The notes below the pieces were generated by a model. It made no database searches and was not told where the DNA came from. It saw only the letters and a program-made list of their open reading frames with translations. From contig JAUNUI010000027.1 in the NCBI GenBank assembly GCA_030538255.1, positions 1 to 37,099 of the forward strand: DNA of 37,099 bases, read 5' to 3'. Positions 21,387 through 29,656 of the stretch are shown here, piece by piece. This DNA is from Pelistega sp. (GTDB taxonomy: Bacteria; Pseudomonadota; Gammaproteobacteria; Burkholderiales; Burkholderiaceae_B). How positions within the stretch are numbered: the first letter of the stretch is position 1; each line of letters begins with the position of its first letter. The position numbers and the translations under genes are program-made.

Positions 21387-22553
21387 ATGATTCAATCAAA
21401 ATTACCCGATGTAGGAACAACGATATTTACAACAATGAGTAAGTTGTCAGCCGAACACCAAGCCATTAATCTAGGTCAAGGTTTCCCAGAGTTCGATCCT
21501 GACGATAAATTGATTGAACTGGTTCATCAGGCGATGAAACAAGGTCATAATCAATACCCATATATGCCAGGTGTTGAAATTCTTAGGCAACAAATTGCTG
21601 TAAAAATAAATCGACTTTATTTTGCAGAATACAACCCGGAAACAGAAGTTACCGTTACGAATGGCGCTACTGAAGCACTTATGTCAGCAATTTTATCTGT
21701 CGTTCATGCTGGTGACGAGGTTATTGTTATTGAACCATGCTATGACTCGTATGCGCCGAGTATACGTCTAGCTGGTGGTATACCTGTCTATGTCCCTTTA
21801 GAAGCCCCTAATACTTCGCACAATAGCTTTAAAATTGACTGGGATAGGGTAGAGCAGAGTATTAGCGCAAAAACTAAACTAATGATCCTCAACTTTCCGC
21901 ATAATCCAACTGGCATTACATTAAATTCTTCTGATTTAGATTCCATTGAAGCAATTTTATCTCGGCACAATATTTTACTGATTAGTGATGAAGTCTATGA
22001 ACATATTGTTTTTGATGAAAAGCCATTTCTCAGTTTGTCAACCCGTCCTGCTATTGCTTCGCGAACTTTCATAATTTCTTCATTTGGTAAAACTTACCAT
22101 ACAACAGGCTGGAAAGTTGGTTACTGTGTTGCCCCAGCAGTACTTACTAGTGAATTCCGACGCATCCATCAATTTGTGGTTTTCACCGTTAGCTCTCCTA
22201 TGCAATATGCTTTCGCAGAATATATGCAAGATCCTACAACATATGAGAAATTATCGTTCTTCTATCAAATTAAACATGATTTCTTATTCGAAGCTTTATT
22301 ACAGACCCCATTTAAACCTATTAAAAGTGATGGTACTTTCTTTTTACTGGCAGATTACAGTGCGATTTCTACTGAAGATGAATTAAGTTTTGTGAGAAAT
22401 TTAACCATAGATCATGGTGTTGGTTTAATCCCAGTTTCTGCATTTTATAAAAATCCTCAAAGTAAGGAAGCAAATAATTTTCTTGTTCGTTTTTGTTTTG
22501 CTAAAACACAAGAAACCCTAGAAAATGCGATTTTACGTTTGCAGGCTCTATAA
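21387..22553 (+). CDS. ybdL: PLP-dependent aminotransferase, YbdL type
   Basis: This is a class I/II fold-type I aminotransferase, 388 residues, strongly resembling E. coli YbdL (methionine aminotransferase, acting on methionine and some aromatic amino acids). Shared stretches include QSKLPxxGTTIFTxMS at the start, NQYPYMPGVxxLR, NFPHNPTG (about 171-178), ISDEVYEHI (about 199-207) and SSFGKTYHTTGWKVGYC with the PLP lysine at about 235. The frame opens with a GTG at 21378, but AGGA lies only two bases before it; the ATG at 21387 has AGGA 11 bases upstream and gives the family N-terminus, so it was chosen. DnaA boxes lie on both sides of this gene. The exact substrate is inferred from similarity. 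Confidence 0.88.
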   Translation: MIQSKLPDVGTTIFTTMSKLSAEHQAINLGQGFPEFDPDDKLIELVHQAMKQGHNQYPYMPGVEILRQQIAVKINRLYFAEYNPETEVTVTNGATEALMSAILSVVHAGDEVIVIEPCYDSYAPSIRLAGGIPVYVPLEAPNTSHNSFKIDWDRVEQSISAKTKLMILNFPHNPTGITLNSSDLDSIEAILSRHNILLISDEVYEHIVFDEKPFLSLSTRPAIASRTFIISSFGKTYHTTGWKVGYCVAPAVLTSEFRRIHQFVVFTVSSPMQYAFAEYMQDPTTYEKLSFFYQIKHDFLFEALLQTPFKPIKSDGTFFLLADYSAISTEDELSFVRNLTIDHGVGLIPVSAFYKNPQSKEANNFLVRFCFAKTQETLENAILRLQAL

Positions 22554-22847
22554 TTATGTATATCTATATAAATAATAAGTAATTATAATAATACTCTGTG
22601 GATAAGTTGAACAAAGCTTAATTATTCTTTAAGATCAATCGCTTAGAATAAATTTTAGTTTTTGAAAAGCTAAGTTTTATTGATTGGATAGAATTTAATA
22701 AGTTTTTCTAAATTTAATAAACCAACTTAATTACAATTTTGTGGACAAGTTATTCACAGAAGCTGTTTATAGAGATTATCCACAAGGCATTTTTATAGTT
22801 ACTTCTTTATTTGCCATTTTTTTACTTTTAGTCATCTAGGGAAATTT
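22554..22847. other. DnaA-box cluster, candidate oriC
   Basis: This 294-bp AT-rich gap holds four DnaA boxes: TGTGGATAA at 22597-22605 (perfect, reversed), TGTGGACAA at 22740-22748 (reversed, one base off), TTATTCACA at 22750-22758 (fits TTWTNCACA) and TTATCCACA at 22776-22784 (perfect). An AT-only-like stretch at about 22660-22735 could be the unwinding element. The last three boxes lie within 45 bp. With the parS cluster, mnmG and the strand switch, this is the best oriC candidate in the window. Confidence 0.7.
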
Positions 22848-23273
22848 ATGAATTACGATCCAAATAATGTTTTTGCCCGTATATTACGTGGTGATTTGCC
22901 TTCTTTTAAAGTTTATGAAGATGATAAAACTTATGTCATGATGGATATCATGCCGCAAACTAAGGGGCATTTATTGGTCTTAACTAAAGAACCAGCACCT
23001 ACATTATTTGATTTAAGTGTGGAAGGTGCTCAAGCATGTGTTGCTACAGCAAAGAAAATTGCACCTGCATTAATGCAAGCTACCGGTGCTGATGGTATGG
23101 TATTTAGCCAATTTAATGGTGAGGTTGCTGGACAGACTGTCTATCATGTGCATTTTCATCTTGTGCCTCACTATGAGGGACAGGATGTTAAAGTTCATGC
23201 TCATATTAAGGGTGATATGGAAGAGATTAAATCTTTGGGTGAGAAAATTGCGTCTTTACTTAATTCTTTCTAA
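22848..23273 (+). CDS. HIT family nucleotide hydrolase
   Basis: This is a histidine triad protein of 141 residues, cytoplasmic, binding nucleotides and probably hydrolysing adenosine or guanosine phosphoramidates or dinucleotides (Hint/Fhit-like superfamily). The triad HVHFHLV is at 100-106 with the catalytic histidine at 104. The N-terminal signature is NVFARILRGDLPSFKVYEDD and the mid-region PQTKGHLLVLTKEP is typical. It starts at an ATG after GGGAAATTT and ends before a strong bidirectional terminator, so it is probably a single-gene unit. The substrate cannot be told from sequence. Confidence 0.9.
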   Translation: MNYDPNNVFARILRGDLPSFKVYEDDKTYVMMDIMPQTKGHLLVLTKEPAPTLFDLSVEGAQACVATAKKIAPALMQATGADGMVFSQFNGEVAGQTVYHVHFHLVPHYEGQDVKVHAHIKGDMEEIKSLGEKIASLLNSF

Positions 23274-23276
23274 TTA

Positions 23277-23641
23277 AACTTATATTTCTATATGCTTATT
23301 AAGTTTTGAAACGATAAATTTTTTTAATAAAAAAGGTTGATTTCATTTTGAAATCAACCTTTTTTGTTATTAGTTAGACTTAATCAAATCATATAGTTCA
23401 ATAAGGAAACGCTATTGCTAGTGTTTTTTTACAACATTTTGATTTTATAAATTCAAAATAACATTTAAAATATGTCAATTAACACATATAGAATTTGCTA
23501 AATCAAACATTTATATAATGAATTCAATGCTTTTTAATTATTATAATGATTATTGTATTTGTCTATACTGCTTATAATTTTTAGTAATAAGATATTTTAC
23601 TGCCTGAATAAATAAAAATTCCAATTGGAGTTACGTAGACA
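23277..23641. other. Spacer between HIT gene and regulator 1
   Basis: This 365-bp AT-rich stretch holds the HIT terminator (23329-23365) and a candidate promoter for the downstream regulator: TATAAT at 23573-23578 with a weak -35 (TTATTG) 17 nt upstream. A GGAG sequence about 11 bases before the regulator ATG would be its ribosome binding site. No other element was recognised. Confidence 0.5.
23329..23365 (+). terminator. Bidirectional intrinsic terminator
   Basis: AAAAAAGGTTGATTTCA (23329-23345) pairs with TGAAATCAACCTTTTTT (23349-23365) over 17 bp with a 3-nt loop. A runs on one side and T runs on the other make it able to stop transcription in both directions; it ends the HIT gene. Confidence 0.9.
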
Positions 23642-24412
23642 ATGAAAAAAAACAGTACATTACTACTTAGCAAAAACTTAGCCAAGATTTCAAACTTAGT
23701 GAGTATTCTAAAATATAGTTTTCCTGAATTATATATTGCTTATGATGAATCAACCGTTTATGAAACGATATCGAAAGATAAACCCGATTTAATTGTTATT
23801 GATGCTATGAGCATCAAGAATACATCAATTTGTGTGAGACTTATAAAGAATCATACGTCGCTTATGGATTGTCCTATTGTCATAATTACAGAGGACGATA
23901 ATTCTGATGAAGGAGTTGCCTCATTACGTGAAGGGGCTGCTGATTATTTTTCTATTAGTGTTTGTGATGAAGAGTTTTATCTAAGAATTTCTACACATCT
24001 TAATGATCGTTTAACAGTCACGGCTGATGAAGAAGAGTTAGTTGAGACATTTTCTACAGTTTTTCCTATCGAGGATCGTGATATATTGATACGTTCTGAG
24101 CGCTATTTAAGTAATTTTATGGAAGAGGTTAGGAATGTATCTGATTTATGTTTAGCTATCGGAATTAGTGAACGTAAAATTAATGACATTTTTAAGTTTC
24201 ATCTTGGTGTTTCAACAGCTGAATATATTCGTAATAAGAAAATTCTGAAATCTAAGGAGCTATTAAAAACAACTAGAATGTCTATGTGTGAAATAGCAGT
24301 TGAAGTAGGGTATTCAAGTGCAGCTAATTTTTCGACTGCATTTAAACAATCAATAGGTTTAACACCAAGTACATACAGATCAAAAAATAGAATGTATAAA
24401 TATAATCAATAA
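23642..24412 (+). CDS. Pseudo-receiver AraC-family regulator 1
   Basis: This is a predicted transcription regulator of 256 residues. Residues 1-120 resemble a response-regulator receiver: Asp54 (LIVIDAMS) sits at the phospho-acceptor position and Thr83 (IIT) at the conserved Thr/Ser. The N-terminal acidic pair is replaced by Ser10-Lys11 and the conserved Lys by Ile105 (DYFSIS for DYLTKP), so normal phosphorylation is unlikely. Residues about 160-250 form a double AraC helix-turn-helix, ending IAVEVGYSSAANFSTAFKQS and GLTPSTYR. It precedes the adhesin gene by 309 bp and has its own terminator. A gap-free paralog of equal length lies at 30543-31313. Control of the adhesin modules is inferred from position. 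Confidence 0.85.
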   Translation: MKKNSTLLLSKNLAKISNLVSILKYSFPELYIAYDESTVYETISKDKPDLIVIDAMSIKNTSICVRLIKNHTSLMDCPIVIITEDDNSDEGVASLREGAADYFSISVCDEEFYLRISTHLNDRLTVTADEEELVETFSTVFPIEDRDILIRSERYLSNFMEEVRNVSDLCLAIGISERKINDIFKFHLGVSTAEYIRNKKILKSKELLKTTRMSMCEIAVEVGYSSAANFSTAFKQSIGLTPSTYRSKNRMYKYNQ

Positions 24413-24721
24413 GCGAGCAAGGTTTTAAGGCAGGCAATTTATATTATTAAATTGCCTGCTTTTTTATGTTTAAGCGATTATCCAAATCATAAAATGCGAA
24501 TTAACAACGATAATTTAGACTTAACAATTATTAATAATATGAGTTTTTATAAACTGACATTAATTTTTTAATTTATATCAAATAATATTATTTATTAACA
24601 ATTTAAATAATTGATAGAACTAAATAAAAATAGCTTTCACATCACCAGATATATTACAAAAAAATTATAGAGATCAAATATCTGTGCATGAAATGCAGCA
24701 GAATTATAAAAGGTGAGTGAA
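24413..24721. other. Spacer upstream of adhesin 1
   Basis: This 309-bp stretch, very AT-rich, holds the regulator terminator (24430-24465), a one-mismatch DnaA-like word TTATCCAAA at 24478-24486 and presumably the adhesin promoter. I see no clear -35/-10 pair; CTGACA at 24554-24559 is a possible -35. The ribosome binding site AAAGGTGA at 24709-24716 is just before the adhesin ATG. Confidence 0.5.
24430..24465 (+). terminator. Intrinsic terminator after regulator 1
   Basis: GCAGGCAATTTA (24430-24441) pairs perfectly with TAAATTGCCTGC (24448-24459), 12 bp with a 6-nt loop, followed by TTTTTT. It separates the regulator transcript from the adhesin transcript. Confidence 0.92.
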
Positions 24722-27700
24722 ATGAATAAAGCTTATAAAAGTGTGTATAACGAAAGCTTAGGGAGTTATGTTGCAGTTCCTGAACTAGCGAATGCTAAGG
24801 GTAAGAAAATAAGTTCAGCGCGTGGTTTGATGCAAAGTAAAACTTCTATATTTGCGACTGCAGTATTAAGTACAGCATTAAGTATGTTATCGTCTAATGT
24901 GTTTTCTGCAGTAGGTACAGGAGGTGGTACAGGATATGGTACTGCGATTTCGCATAATTATAATTATTATAATTGTAAAAATGAAGCACAAGCGAATTTT
25001 TTTAGTAGTATAGCAATTGGTTGCGGTTCCGTTGCAGAGCTTCCTAATGATACTCGTACATTATTTTTTACCAGAGATAATCCCTTTAATACTGAAATTC
25101 GAACAGATTTAGAGTTTTATGCAACAGCCATTGGTCATAATGCAAAAGCATATAAAGGTGGTACCGCAATTGGTGACGGTGCACAAGCAGCAGATAAAGA
25201 TAATGAAGGAATAGCCGCTTTAGGTGTTGCTATTGGTGCCCAAGCAATGTCTAGGAATGTTGCTTCGGTAGCTATTGGCCCTGGCGCTTTGGCTACAGGA
25301 AATACTGCTTTAGCAATAGGCCGTCAGACCGCAGCAACCGCTGATTTTGCCCAAGCTATTGGTAATGTGGCTGCAGCAACGGCTAAAGGCTCTTTAGCTA
25401 TTGGCCACTCGGCAACTGCGACGGGCTATCGCGCGATTGCGATTGGTGCCGCTGATATTGAGACTGCAAGCAGTACGGGTGAACAAGCTGGGGTTGTTTA
25501 TCAACCTGCATTACGTTCATATGCAACAGGACGTGATTCGATTGCTTTTGGTGGCGGTGCGAATGCAACGAAAAATAATGCTTTAGCAATTGGTGCGTTC
25601 TCTAAATCTGAGGGTGAGAAATCAGTAGCAATTGGTACAGGTTCAGTCTCTACAGGTTCAGAATCGGTTGCTATTGGTAATCTCTCGAAAACAGCCACTG
25701 GTGCAGTGTCTATCGGTGCTGGTTCAGATGGTTCAGGTAATAATTCAGTGTCCATTGGACGTAATTCAGGTGCTACAGGTGCCAATTCGGTGTCTATCGG
25801 TGAGAATGCTAAAACCATTGCAGGTGGTGTTGCAGTCGGTAAGGATTCGGAAGCTGAACTAGCGAACTCTATTGCCTTAGGTCAAAGTGCAAAAGTTACC
25901 GCAGTTGGCGGTATTGCCTTGGGCCAAGGTTCTCTAGCAGCGATTGCAGGCAATGTGGCTGGTTTTGAGCCAAACTATGCTGATGCCGCTGATAAAGCAG
26001 CGATTTCAGCTACCAAGAGTACATCTGGTGCATTAAGTGTAGGTAGTGTAGCAGTGGGCAATACACCAGCTATTCGTCGTCAAATTTCTAATGTTGCAGC
26101 AGGTACTTTAGATACCGATGCCGTCAATGTTGCACAGTTGAAAGGAGTCGCTAATACTCCATTAAAATTCAAAGGTGATAATGCTACAGTAATTAATCGT
26201 CAGTTAGGTCAACTATTAAATATCCTTGGTGGTGCCACGGCCGCAACGACTGAGCGTAATATCGTGACCACGGGTAATGCGGATGGATCGATCCAACTGG
26301 ATTTGGCTAAAGATCTCAAAGACTTAAGTAGCGCCCAGTTTAAGAATAATACAATACCTACCGTGAAGATCGATGGGGTTGTGGGTGATATCACAGGCCT
26401 GACGAACAAAACCTTAAACGCGGCTGATTTTGCGACTAAAGGGCGTGCGGCGACGGAAGAGCAGTTAAAGCTAGTTAGTGGTACAGCAGGTAAGGGTTGG
26501 AATATCAGTGCCAATGGTGCTACCGCCGCGAATGTGGCACCTGGTGCTCAGGTGGACTTCAGCAGTAGCGATAGCAATATCGTCGTGAACCGTACTGACA
26601 CCAATATTAAACATGGCCTAGCCGCTGATTTAACGATTGGTAATTCCATCACCGTCGGTAATACCACGATAAATACGACATCCGTCACAACCACGAATGT
26701 GAATAGCACGAACGTGAACACGACGAACCTGACTGCCACTGGTGAAACGAAGTTAGGCGATAACTTTATCGTGAATAATGACGGCAAAGTGACCTATAAC
26801 ACGTATGAATTGGCGACACAAAATGACGGTTTGAAGTTTGCGGGCGATAACAAGGCGGTGGTAATTAACCGTAAGTTGAATGAACAATTGAATATCCTTG
26901 GTGGTGCCGCGGCCGCGACGACTGAGCGTAATATCGTGACCACGGGTAATGTAGATGGGTCGATCCAACTGGATTTGGCTAAAGATCTCAAAGACTTAAG
27001 TAGCGCCCAGTTTAAGAATAATACAATACCTACCGTGAAGATCGATGGGGTTGTGGGTGATATCACAGGCCTGACGAACAAAACCTTAAACGCGGCTGAT
27101 TTTGCGACTAAAGGGCGTGCGGCGACGGAAGAGCAGTTAAAGCTAGTTAGTGGTACAGCAGGTAAGGGTTGGAATATCAGTGCCAATGGTGCTACCGCCG
27201 CGAATGTGGCACCTGGTGCTCAGGTGGACTTCAGCAGTAGCGATAGCAATATCGTCGTGAACCGTACTGACACCAATATTAAACATGGCCTAGCCGCTGA
27301 TTTAACGATTGGTAATTCCATCACCGTCGGTAATACCACGATAAATACGACATCCGTCACAACCACGAATGTGAATAGCACGAACGTGAACACGACGAAC
27401 CTGACTGCCACTGGTGAAACGAAGTTAGGCGATAACTTTATCGTGAATAATGACGGCAAAGTGACCTATAACACGTATGAATTGGCGACACAAAATGACG
27501 GTTTGAAGTTTGCGGGCGATAACAAGGCGGTGGTAATTAACCGTAAGTTGAATGAACAATTGAATATCCTTGGTGGTGCCGCGGCCGCGACGACTGAGCG
27601 TAATATCGTGACCACGGGTAATGTAGATGGGTCGATCCAACTGGATTTGGCTAAAGATCTCAAAGACTTAAGTAGCGCCCAGTTTAAGAATAATACAATA

Positions 27701-29566
27701 CCTACCGTGAAGATCGATGGGGTTGTGGGTGATATCACAGGCCTGACGAACAAAACCTTAAACGCGGCTGATTTTGCGACTAAAGGGCGTGCGGCGACGG
27801 AAGAGCAGTTAAAGCTAGTTAGTGGTACAGCAGGTAAGGGTTGGAATATCAGTGCCAATGGTGCTACCGCCGCGAATGTGGCACCTGGTGCTCAGGTGGA
27901 CTTCAGCAGTAGCGATAGCAATATCGTCGTGAACCGTACTGACACCAATATTAAACATGGCCTAGCCGCTGATTTAACGATTGGTAATTCCATCACCGTC
28001 GGTAATACCACGATAAATACGACATCCGTCACAACCACGAATGTGAATAGCACGAACGTGAACACGACGAACCTGACTGCCACTGGTGAAACGAAGTTAG
28101 GCGATAACTTTATCGTGAATAATGACGGCAAAGTGACCTATAACACGTATGAATTGGCGACACAAAATGACGGTTTGAAGTTTGCGGGCGATAACAAGGC
28201 GGTGGTAATTAACCGTAAGTTGAATGAACAATTGAATATCCTTGGTGGTGCCGCGGCCGCGACGACTGAGCGTAATATCGTGACCACGGGTAATGTAGAT
28301 GGGTCGATCCAACTGGATTTGGCTAAAGATTTACAAGGGCTCAACAGTGCCATCTTTACCGCTGGCGGCAATACCACGACACTGAATTCAAGCGGCTTGA
28401 GCATCGCTAATGGCCCAAGCATCACCAATGTCGGTATCGATGCGGGTAATAAAGTGATCACAAATGTGGCACCAGGCGTGAATGGCACGGACGGTGTTAA
28501 TGTCAGCCAACTGAAAGAAATTGAAGCGATTGCCAACAAGGGTTGGAATGTCAGTGCCAATGGTGCTACTGCGGCGAAAGTAGTCCCAGGCGCGACGGTG
28601 GACTTCAGCAATAGCGATGGCAATATCGTGGTGAGTCGCGAAGACACCCAGCTTAAACATAATCTAGCCGCTGATCTCACGATTGATAATTCAGTCACTG
28701 TTGGGGATACGATTATCAATAAGACATCAGTCACAACGACGAACCTAAACACCACCAACCTTAGCGTCTCAGGTGAAACCCAATTAGGGGATAACTTCTG
28801 GGTAACGAAAGAAGGCGATGTGCATTATAACGGCCCAATTACAGGTGACACCCATATTGTCAATAAGAAGTATGTTGATAATAGTATTGGGGAAGTTACA
28901 ACAATTGCCAGTAAGGGTTGGAACATCAGTGTTAATGGTGCTACCGCCGCGAAAGTCGCCCCAGCTGCGACGGTAGATTTAGGCAATAACGATGGCAATA
29001 TCGTCGTGAGCCGTGTCGGTACCGAGGTTAAACACGATCTGAGTTCAAATCTGAAGATTGGTGAAAGCATTACTATTGGTGAGAATACATCGAATCAAAC
29101 GATTATTAAGCAAGGTGGTATTAGCTCAAATACGGTAAATGTTGGTGGTGGTACTTTCAACGTTAAACCAGGTTCAGTATCAATTAAAGAAGGCACCACT
29201 ATTGATATGGGCGGCAATCGTGTGACGAATGTGGCTGAAGGCGTCGCAGGCACGGATGCAGTGAACGTAAATCAACTTAAGGCCGCGATTAGCAACAATA
29301 CGAACTTCCATAGCGAACTTAATCGCGTAGATCGTGATGCGCGTGCGGGCACAGCTTCAGCTGCTGCCATGGCGAATTTACCTCAAGCCTATCTTCCAGG
29401 TAAAAGTATGTTTGCAATTGCCACAGCTGGACACCGTGGTGAACAAGGCTATGCTGCTGGTTTATCAACAATTTCGGAAGGTGGTAAGTGGGTCTTAAAA
29501 GGTTCAGTGTCGGGCAATAGCCGCGGTGACGTCACTTACGGTGCTGGTGTAGGTTACCAGTGGTAA
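24722..29566 (+). CDS. Trimeric autotransporter adhesin 1 (YadA/Hia type)
   Basis: This is a type Vc secreted surface adhesin of 1614 residues, predicted to form a trimer anchored in the outer membrane. An extended signal peptide (MNKAYKSVYNESLGSYVAV, 1-30) is followed by a hydrophobic segment (42-63). The YadA-type head repeats (xAIGxGAxA) span about 96-430. A neck (ISNVAAGTLDTDAVNVAQLK) is near 450-475. The stalk has five KGWN-type modules, three of them in identical 672-bp repeats (about 522-1193). The last neck (TNVAEGVAGTDAVNVNQL) is near 1500 and the YadA anchor ends in GAGVGYQW at 1614. A GTG three codons upstream is possible, but ATG 24722 has AAAGGTGA before it and gives the standard extended signal. 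Cys85 and Cys101 are unusual in such passengers. The TpgA-like gene follows 90 nt later. Confidence 0.95.
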   Translation: MNKAYKSVYNESLGSYVAVPELANAKGKKISSARGLMQSKTSIFATAVLSTALSMLSSNVFSAVGTGGGTGYGTAISHNYNYYNCKNEAQANFFSSIAIGCGSVAELPNDTRTLFFTRDNPFNTEIRTDLEFYATAIGHNAKAYKGGTAIGDGAQAADKDNEGIAALGVAIGAQAMSRNVASVAIGPGALATGNTALAIGRQTAATADFAQAIGNVAAATAKGSLAIGHSATATGYRAIAIGAADIETASSTGEQAGVVYQPALRSYATGRDSIAFGGGANATKNNALAIGAFSKSEGEKSVAIGTGSVSTGSESVAIGNLSKTATGAVSIGAGSDGSGNNSVSIGRNSGATGANSVSIGENAKTIAGGVAVGKDSEAELANSIALGQSAKVTAVGGIALGQGSLAAIAGNVAGFEPNYADAADKAAISATKSTSGALSVGSVAVGNTPAIRRQISNVAAGTLDTDAVNVAQLKGVANTPLKFKGDNATVINRQLGQLLNILGGATAATTERNIVTTGNADGSIQLDLAKDLKDLSSAQFKNNTIPTVKIDGVVGDITGLTNKTLNAADFATKGRAATEEQLKLVSGTAGKGWNISANGATAANVAPGAQVDFSSSDSNIVVNRTDTNIKHGLAADLTIGNSITVGNTTINTTSVTTTNVNSTNVNTTNLTATGETKLGDNFIVNNDGKVTYNTYELATQNDGLKFAGDNKAVVINRKLNEQLNILGGAAAATTERNIVTTGNVDGSIQLDLAKDLKDLSSAQFKNNTIPTVKIDGVVGDITGLTNKTLNAADFATKGRAATEEQLKLVSGTAGKGWNISANGATAANVAPGAQVDFSSSDSNIVVNRTDTNIKHGLAADLTIGNSITVGNTTINTTSVTTTNVNSTNVNTTNLTATGETKLGDNFIVNNDGKVTYNTYELATQNDGLKFAGDNKAVVINRKLNEQLNILGGAAAATTERNIVTTGNVDGSIQLDLAKDLKDLSSAQFKNNTIPTVKIDGVVGDITGLTNKTLNAADFATKGRAATEEQLKLVSGTAGKGWNISANGATAANVAPGAQVDFSSSDSNIVVNRTDTNIKHGLAADLTIGNSITVGNTTINTTSVTTTNVNSTNVNTTNLTATGETKLGDNFIVNNDGKVTYNTYELATQNDGLKFAGDNKAVVINRKLNEQLNILGGAAAATTERNIVTTGNVDGSIQLDLAKDLQGLNSAIFTAGGNTTTLNSSGLSIANGPSITNVGIDAGNKVITNVAPGVNGTDGVNVSQLKEIEAIANKGWNVSANGATAAKVVPGATVDFSNSDGNIVVSREDTQLKHNLAADLTIDNSVTVGDTIINKTSVTTTNLNTTNLSVSGETQLGDNFWVTKEGDVHYNGPITGDTHIVNKKYVDNSIGEVTTIASKGWNISVNGATAAKVAPAATVDLGNNDGNIVVSRVGTEVKHDLSSNLKIGESITIGENTSNQTIIKQGGISSNTVNVGGGTFNVKPGSVSIKEGTTIDMGGNRVTNVAEGVAGTDAVNVNQLKAAISNNTNFHSELNRVDRDARAGTASAAAMANLPQAYLPGKSMFAIATAGHRGEQGYAAGLSTISEGGKWVLKGSVSGNSRGDVTYGAGVGYQW
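26288..28330 (+). repeat. Three identical 672-bp tandem repeats
   Basis: The units 26288-26959, 26960-27631 and 27632-28303 each encode 224 residues and appear identical at the base level where compared. A partial fourth unit runs on to about 28330 (TCGATCCAACTGG through GGCTAAAGAT) before diverging. Upstream of the first unit the match continues imperfectly to about 26217. Each unit carries a KGWN module, a T/N-rich coil segment (TTSVTTTNVNSTNVNTTNLT) and a KFAGDNK-LNILGG segment. Since 672 is divisible by 3, gain or loss of units keeps the frame and changes stalk length. Confidence 0.95.
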
Positions 29567-29588
29567 TACGCTACTAGCCAAGACATAA

Positions 29589-29625
29589 CTTGGGCCATTA
29601 CATGCTATGCATAAGATGGTCCAAG
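29589..29625 (+). other. Hairpin between adhesin 1 and tpgA-like 1
   Basis: CTTGGGCCAT (29589-29598) pairs with ATGGTCCAAG (29616-29625) over 10 bp with one G-T wobble and a 17-nt loop. No T run follows, so it is not a standard terminator. It may stabilise or process the shared mRNA and set the ratio of adhesin to lipoprotein. Confidence 0.5.
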
Positions 29626-29656
29626 GCAATATACTCGAAACGATTAAGGAAAAATA

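Noticed and set aside
26288-28330. CRISPR-like or mobile repeat array
   Set aside because: Units are 672 bp, contiguous, in frame and inside a coding sequence, so they are protein domain repeats.
26209-28758. Antisense frames repeated every 672 bp inside adhesin 1
   Set aside because: They recur because the coding repeat recurs; they have no ribosome binding sites and show no protein-like features.
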